Shown one piece after another: positions 4,161-6,863 of a stretch of 6,863 nucleotides of DNA (positions within the stretch are counted from its first letter, which is position 1; the number at the start of each line of letters is the position of its first letter). Under the pieces are notes generated by a model, which worked only from the letters and a program-made list of their open reading frames with translations, was not told where the DNA came from and did no database searches. A program made the translations under genes and the position numbers. Location of the stretch: the NCBI GenBank assembly GCA_029932795.1, contig JAOZPL010000105.1:1-6863 (forward strand), written 5' to 3'. The DNA is from Candidatus Zixiibacteriota bacterium (GTDB lineage: Bacteria; Zixibacteria; MSB-5A5; GN15; FEB-12).

Positions 4161-6617
4161 TTGGCCAGAAAGCGAAGAAACGCAGCCACGACCGCACAGG
4201 AACCCCGTCATACAAGGTGGGACCCGGAAAGCTCTCGCTGGTTTACACCGATAGCGTTTGGTGTCCTCCTGCTCGGCATCGTGATCCTGTTTAGCGAGTT
4301 CATTTTTTCCAATATGACCTTCCACAGCGGCGATCTGATGCGGGCAGGTATATTCTTCCGGTCCTTCTGTGTGAATTACTTTCTTGCTCACGGTTCTATT
4401 CCTCAGTGGGATCCGTACATCTTCGGCGGCCTTCCCTTTGTGGAGGCCTTTCATGGCGATATATTTTACCCGGTTTCTTTCATCTTGAAGTTATGCGGCC
4501 CCCTCGTGCGTATGCTGGGCTACAATATGATCCTGCACATTTATCTCGCAGGCATATTCGCTTACCTGTGTGCCCGGCAATTCAAGCTGTCCAAGGTAGC
4601 TTCGCTCCTCTCCGGCATCTCGTACATGTTTGCAGCGTACCTGATCTCTCTTGTCGCACCCTGGCACGACGGCAAGATCTTTGTTACTACGTTATTTCCA
4701 TTAACGATTCTGTTCCTTGACAGAGGGTTTGAGAAAAAGCCGCTGCTCAACTTCTCTCTGCTGGGACTCTTCATCGGACTGATAATTCTAACCCCCCATC
4801 CCCAGATGTCATACTTTTCTCTCTGGGCGATCGGCCTTTATACGCTGTTCAAACTGATCTTTCTGTACCGGCAGAAGCGCTCACTGAAGGTGGTGATCCG
4901 GCCGGCTGTGCTTGCGATCTATGCCGTTGCAATCGGCCTCCTGATCTCCGCTATCCAGTTCTACCCCGGATACTACTACACGAAGAACTTCTCACCCCGC
5001 ACCGAGTCCGAGTCCAAGCACGGTTGGGACTGGGCGACGTCATGGTCACTGCACGAAGAGGAAGCCTTTTCGCTGTTGATTCCGGAATTCGCCGGCACCA
5101 GTACCCAGAAAGCAAGGACCTACTACTGGGGAAAGAATGCCTTCAAAGACAACTCCGAGACGGTGGAGATCGTCTGCCTGTTTATTGCCCTGATCGGCCT
5201 GTTCTTTTACCGGAAAAAGGAAACCTATTTCCTGGGAGGTCTGGCACTCTTCGCGCTGATCTACGCTCTGGGTGCGACAACGCCGTTTTTCCGATTGTTT
5301 TTCCATGTGATACCAATGGTGAAATCCCTGAGGGCACCCTCAATGATAATGTTTCTGTTCTCATTCTCGATAGCTATCCTGGCCGGCATGGGCCTGCAGT
5401 TCATAATAGATGAGAGCCGAAAACTAAAAGAGAAGCGTGCCAAAGTCTTTAACTGGCTGCTTTTGGGCGTGCCCGGCTTGATGCTGCTCCTGGCCGTTCT
5501 TTTCAGCGCCTCCGGTAAGGGGATGCTCAACCTCTGGACCTCCGTTTTCTACAGCAGTGCCGCCACTACCATGGTGCAACAGGGAGTAAGCAAGCTGGAT
5601 GTAGCGTACATGAACCTCCCGGCGATTCAATCAGGGGCCTGGTTGGGATTCTTCTTTACTGCCCTGGCCGCTGCATGTGTATGGTTGTATCGAACCGGAA
5701 AAATGGGCACACCTATCCTGATTGCCTTGTTGTTTATTCCAGTCGTTGACGGCATCCGATTCAATAAGCGCTTTATTAATCTCGTGGATCCTTCACCGTA
5801 CCTGTCCACCAACCTGCTGTCCGAGTTTTTCACGAGGGATACCGGCCACTACCGGGTGCAGGATTTCAGCCAGACTACCGCCACCAACCTTCCCTATCAC
5901 GGCACCGAAGTGGTCGTGGGCTACCACGGCAACCAGCTTAAATGGTACGACAGGCTTCTCGGGGGACCATCGTTACGAAATACGGCAAATCCGCGCTTCC
6001 TGAATCTGGTCGGCACCAAGTATCTGATTTTTTCATCCAACCAGAAACTGCCGCCGGGTTACCTGGGTGATAAGCCAACCACACCCGTGTTGAACTTCGG
6101 CCCCGGACAGGTCGTTCGAAATGACAACGCCTTCCCCAGGGTCTTCCTGGTTGATCGGTATGAGCTGTTTGACGATGTTAATGCGATCTATCCTCGAGTT
6201 CTGAAGAGTTCCGATGACCTCAGGGAAATAGTTTATCTGGAAGAAGAGCCCGGGATTGAACTGACCCCAGATAGCATGCATCTGGATTCAGCATGGGTTA
6301 TTGATTATGAGAACGATTCTGTGCTGATCGGACTCAGTTGTTCCCGGGACCATATCCTGGTGATGACGGACAACTACTATGACGCCTGGCACGCTTACAT
6401 TGACGGTCAACCAGCCAGGTTGCTTCGGGCATACGGCAGTTTTCGGGCGGTAGCGGTTCCGGCCGGAACGCAAAATGTGCTGTTCAAGTATAGATCGCAA
6501 AGATACGTTACCGCACGACTCGTCACCGGGTTGACATGGTTATACCTGTCTATCATAATTGTCTTCTATGCGGTTAAGTGGATAATAAGTCGAAGGAGAC
6601 AGAACGTCGTTGAATAG
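4161..6617 (+). CDS. yfhO-like: YfhO-family polytopic membrane protein (GT-C-like glycosyltransferase)
   Basis: This 818-residue protein is typical in length for YfhO (Pfam 'Bacterial membrane protein YfhO'). In Bacillus and Listeria, YfhO-type proteins transfer sugars from an undecaprenyl carrier onto wall polymers outside the membrane; the acceptor here is unknown. After a basic N-tail and a first segment (~30-50) comes the first outer loop with SGDLM (56-60; D58 is a candidate GT-C catalytic acid), QWDPYIFGGLPF (82-93) and FHGDIFYP (97-104). Further hallmarks are PWHDGKIFVTTLFPL (167-181), PHPQMSYF (212-219), SLRAPSMIMFLF (389-400), VGTKYLI (617-623), FPRVFLV (658-664) and NYYDAWHAYIDGQ (738-750), followed by FRAVAVPAG. 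About 13 membrane segments end near 530. A soluble beta-rich domain spans ~540-780, and a final segment (784-806) carries a basic tail. TTG start with a strong Shine-Dalgarno; the first ATG (M52) would remove the first membrane segment. Confidence 0.88.
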   Translation: MARKRRNAATTAQEPRHTRWDPESSRWFTPIAFGVLLLGIVILFSEFIFSNMTFHSGDLMRAGIFFRSFCVNYFLAHGSIPQWDPYIFGGLPFVEAFHGDIFYPVSFILKLCGPLVRMLGYNMILHIYLAGIFAYLCARQFKLSKVASLLSGISYMFAAYLISLVAPWHDGKIFVTTLFPLTILFLDRGFEKKPLLNFSLLGLFIGLIILTPHPQMSYFSLWAIGLYTLFKLIFLYRQKRSLKVVIRPAVLAIYAVAIGLLISAIQFYPGYYYTKNFSPRTESESKHGWDWATSWSLHEEEAFSLLIPEFAGTSTQKARTYYWGKNAFKDNSETVEIVCLFIALIGLFFYRKKETYFLGGLALFALIYALGATTPFFRLFFHVIPMVKSLRAPSMIMFLFSFSIAILAGMGLQFIIDESRKLKEKRAKVFNWLLLGVPGLMLLLAVLFSASGKGMLNLWTSVFYSSAATTMVQQGVSKLDVAYMNLPAIQSGAWLGFFFTALAAACVWLYRTGKMGTPILIALLFIPVVDGIRFNKRFINLVDPSPYLSTNLLSEFFTRDTGHYRVQDFSQTTATNLPYHGTEVVVGYHGNQLKWYDRLLGGPSLRNTANPRFLNLVGTKYLIFSSNQKLPPGYLGDKPTTPVLNFGPGQVVRNDNAFPRVFLVDRYELFDDVNAIYPRVLKSSDDLREIVYLEEEPGIELTPDSMHLDSAWVIDYENDSVLIGLSCSRDHILVMTDNYYDAWHAYIDGQPARLLRAYGSFRAVAVPAGTQNVLFKYRSQRYVTARLVTGLTWLYLSIIIVFYAVKWIISRRRQNVVE

Positions 6618-6660
6618 TCCGCCATATCCAAAAGGAAACGGCCAGCCAATGTCTCCATAA
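6610..6660 (+). other. Possible 16-codon ORF or broken gene start overlapping the YfhO stop
   Basis: A TTG at 6610-6612 overlaps the YfhO stop (6615-6617), lies 11 bases after GGAG of an AAGGAGA (6593-6599), and encodes LNSPPYPKGNGQPMSP before TAA at 6658-6660. Beyond that stop the same frame stays open to the window edge (67 further codons). This could be a third coupled gene interrupted by a nonsense change, a short overlapping peptide, or chance. The downstream translation is not recognisable. Confidence 0.2.
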
Positions 6661-6863
6661 GCCGGCCGTAACTCATCTGTTAAGACGATACTGAAGACAT
6701 ATGCGTTGCTGATCGTCAAAGCGATTGCGGCGGACCGGAAACTGATGACAGTATCTTGGTTCCTATCTGTAACCTGCCGGGGCAGTGGCCGGATTAAAAA
6801 CGCCAGCGCCTACCATGATGAACTGCCCTCAACCGCGCTGCCGGTTACCTCATTGTCACTTCT
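6618..6863. other. Apparently non-coding right-hand region
   Basis: After the YfhO stop I find no gene with a credible start and family resemblance in this 246-bp stretch on either strand. It contains one stem-loop (6638-6669), an ATG-ATG at 6815-6820 without a Shine-Dalgarno, and, on the minus strand, 17 open codons entering from the right edge and ending in TAG at 6810-6812. The last could be the tail of a neighbouring gene but is too short to call. Confidence 0.4.
6638..6669 (+). terminator. Stem-loop downstream of the YfhO-type gene, without T-tract
   Basis: ACGGCCAGC (6638-6646) pairs with GCCGGCCGT (6661-6669) at eight of nine positions around a 14-base loop, starting 21 bases after the YfhO stop. 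The position suits a 3'-end structure. No run of T follows (AACTCATCTGTT), so a classical intrinsic terminator is not supported. Confidence 0.3.

Noticed and set aside
3786..4454. 222-codon minus-strand open frame across the flippase-like/YfhO junction
   Set aside because: It spans the junction of two confident plus-strand membrane genes, and its translation is highly charged and low in structure.
6815..6863. Cys-rich frame beginning MMNCPQPRCR near the right edge
   Set aside because: It has no ribosome binding site and fewer than 17 codons before the edge. The CxxxxC-like spacing is not enough to support a gene.
6810..6863. Possible 3' end of a minus-strand gene entering from the right (17 codons ending in TAG)
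   Set aside because: It is too short to separate from chance and shows no recognisable C-terminal motif.

Overview
This window appears to be chromosomal DNA from a diderm (Gram-negative-type) bacterium with intermediate GC content. The evidence is an outer-membrane-type protein ending in an OmpA peptidoglycan-binding domain, a CsgG-like domain, Sec signal peptides and strong AGGAGG-type ribosome binding sites. The gene mix (CsgG/OmpA composite, DUF4412-like protein, flippase-like UPF0104 protein, YfhO) fits the FCB superphylum or related candidate phyla such as Zixibacteria. That placement is an inference from general resemblance, not a demonstrated assignment. I see no mobile element, CRISPR array, tRNA or rRNA.

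Layout. Positions 1-70 (minus strand) hold the first 23 codons of a gene that runs off the left edge, with its own Shine-Dalgarno and a TATAAT box. Positions 71-245 are intergenic and contain three consecutive hairpins, possibly a dispersed repeat element. Positions 246-2030 (minus) encode a 594-residue secreted composite protein: CsgG-like domain, Ala/Pro/Thr linker, concanavalin/LamG-like beta domain, OmpA C-terminal domain. Positions 2141-2917 (minus) encode a 258-residue secreted, methionine-rich DUF4412-like protein. It lies upstream of the CsgG/OmpA gene with 110 bp and no obvious terminator between them, so the two are probably one transcription unit. Positions 2918-3170 are a divergent intergenic region with promoter-like sequences, an inverted repeat and a direct repeat.

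On the plus strand, 3171-4157 encode a polytopic flippase-like (LPG-synthase TM / UPF0104) protein. Its neighbour at 4161-6617 encodes an 818-residue YfhO-family GT-C-like membrane protein. They are three bases apart, both use TTG starts, and the second gene's Shine-Dalgarno lies in the last codons of the first. Positions 6618-6863 hold no gene I can identify. They do contain a stem-loop and a frame that starts with TTG inside the end of the YfhO gene, stops after 16 codons and then stays open to the window edge.

Functional reading. The left half encodes periplasmic/outer-membrane envelope components. The right half encodes two inner-membrane proteins that plausibly act together in lipid-carrier-dependent decoration of surface polymers. 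No lipid-linked sugar synthase (GT2), which such a system normally needs, is recognisable in the window. No canonical complete new system is evident. The most distinctive items are the composite CsgG-lectin-like-OmpA architecture, the TTG-initiated flippase-like/YfhO pair, and the structured intergenic repeats.
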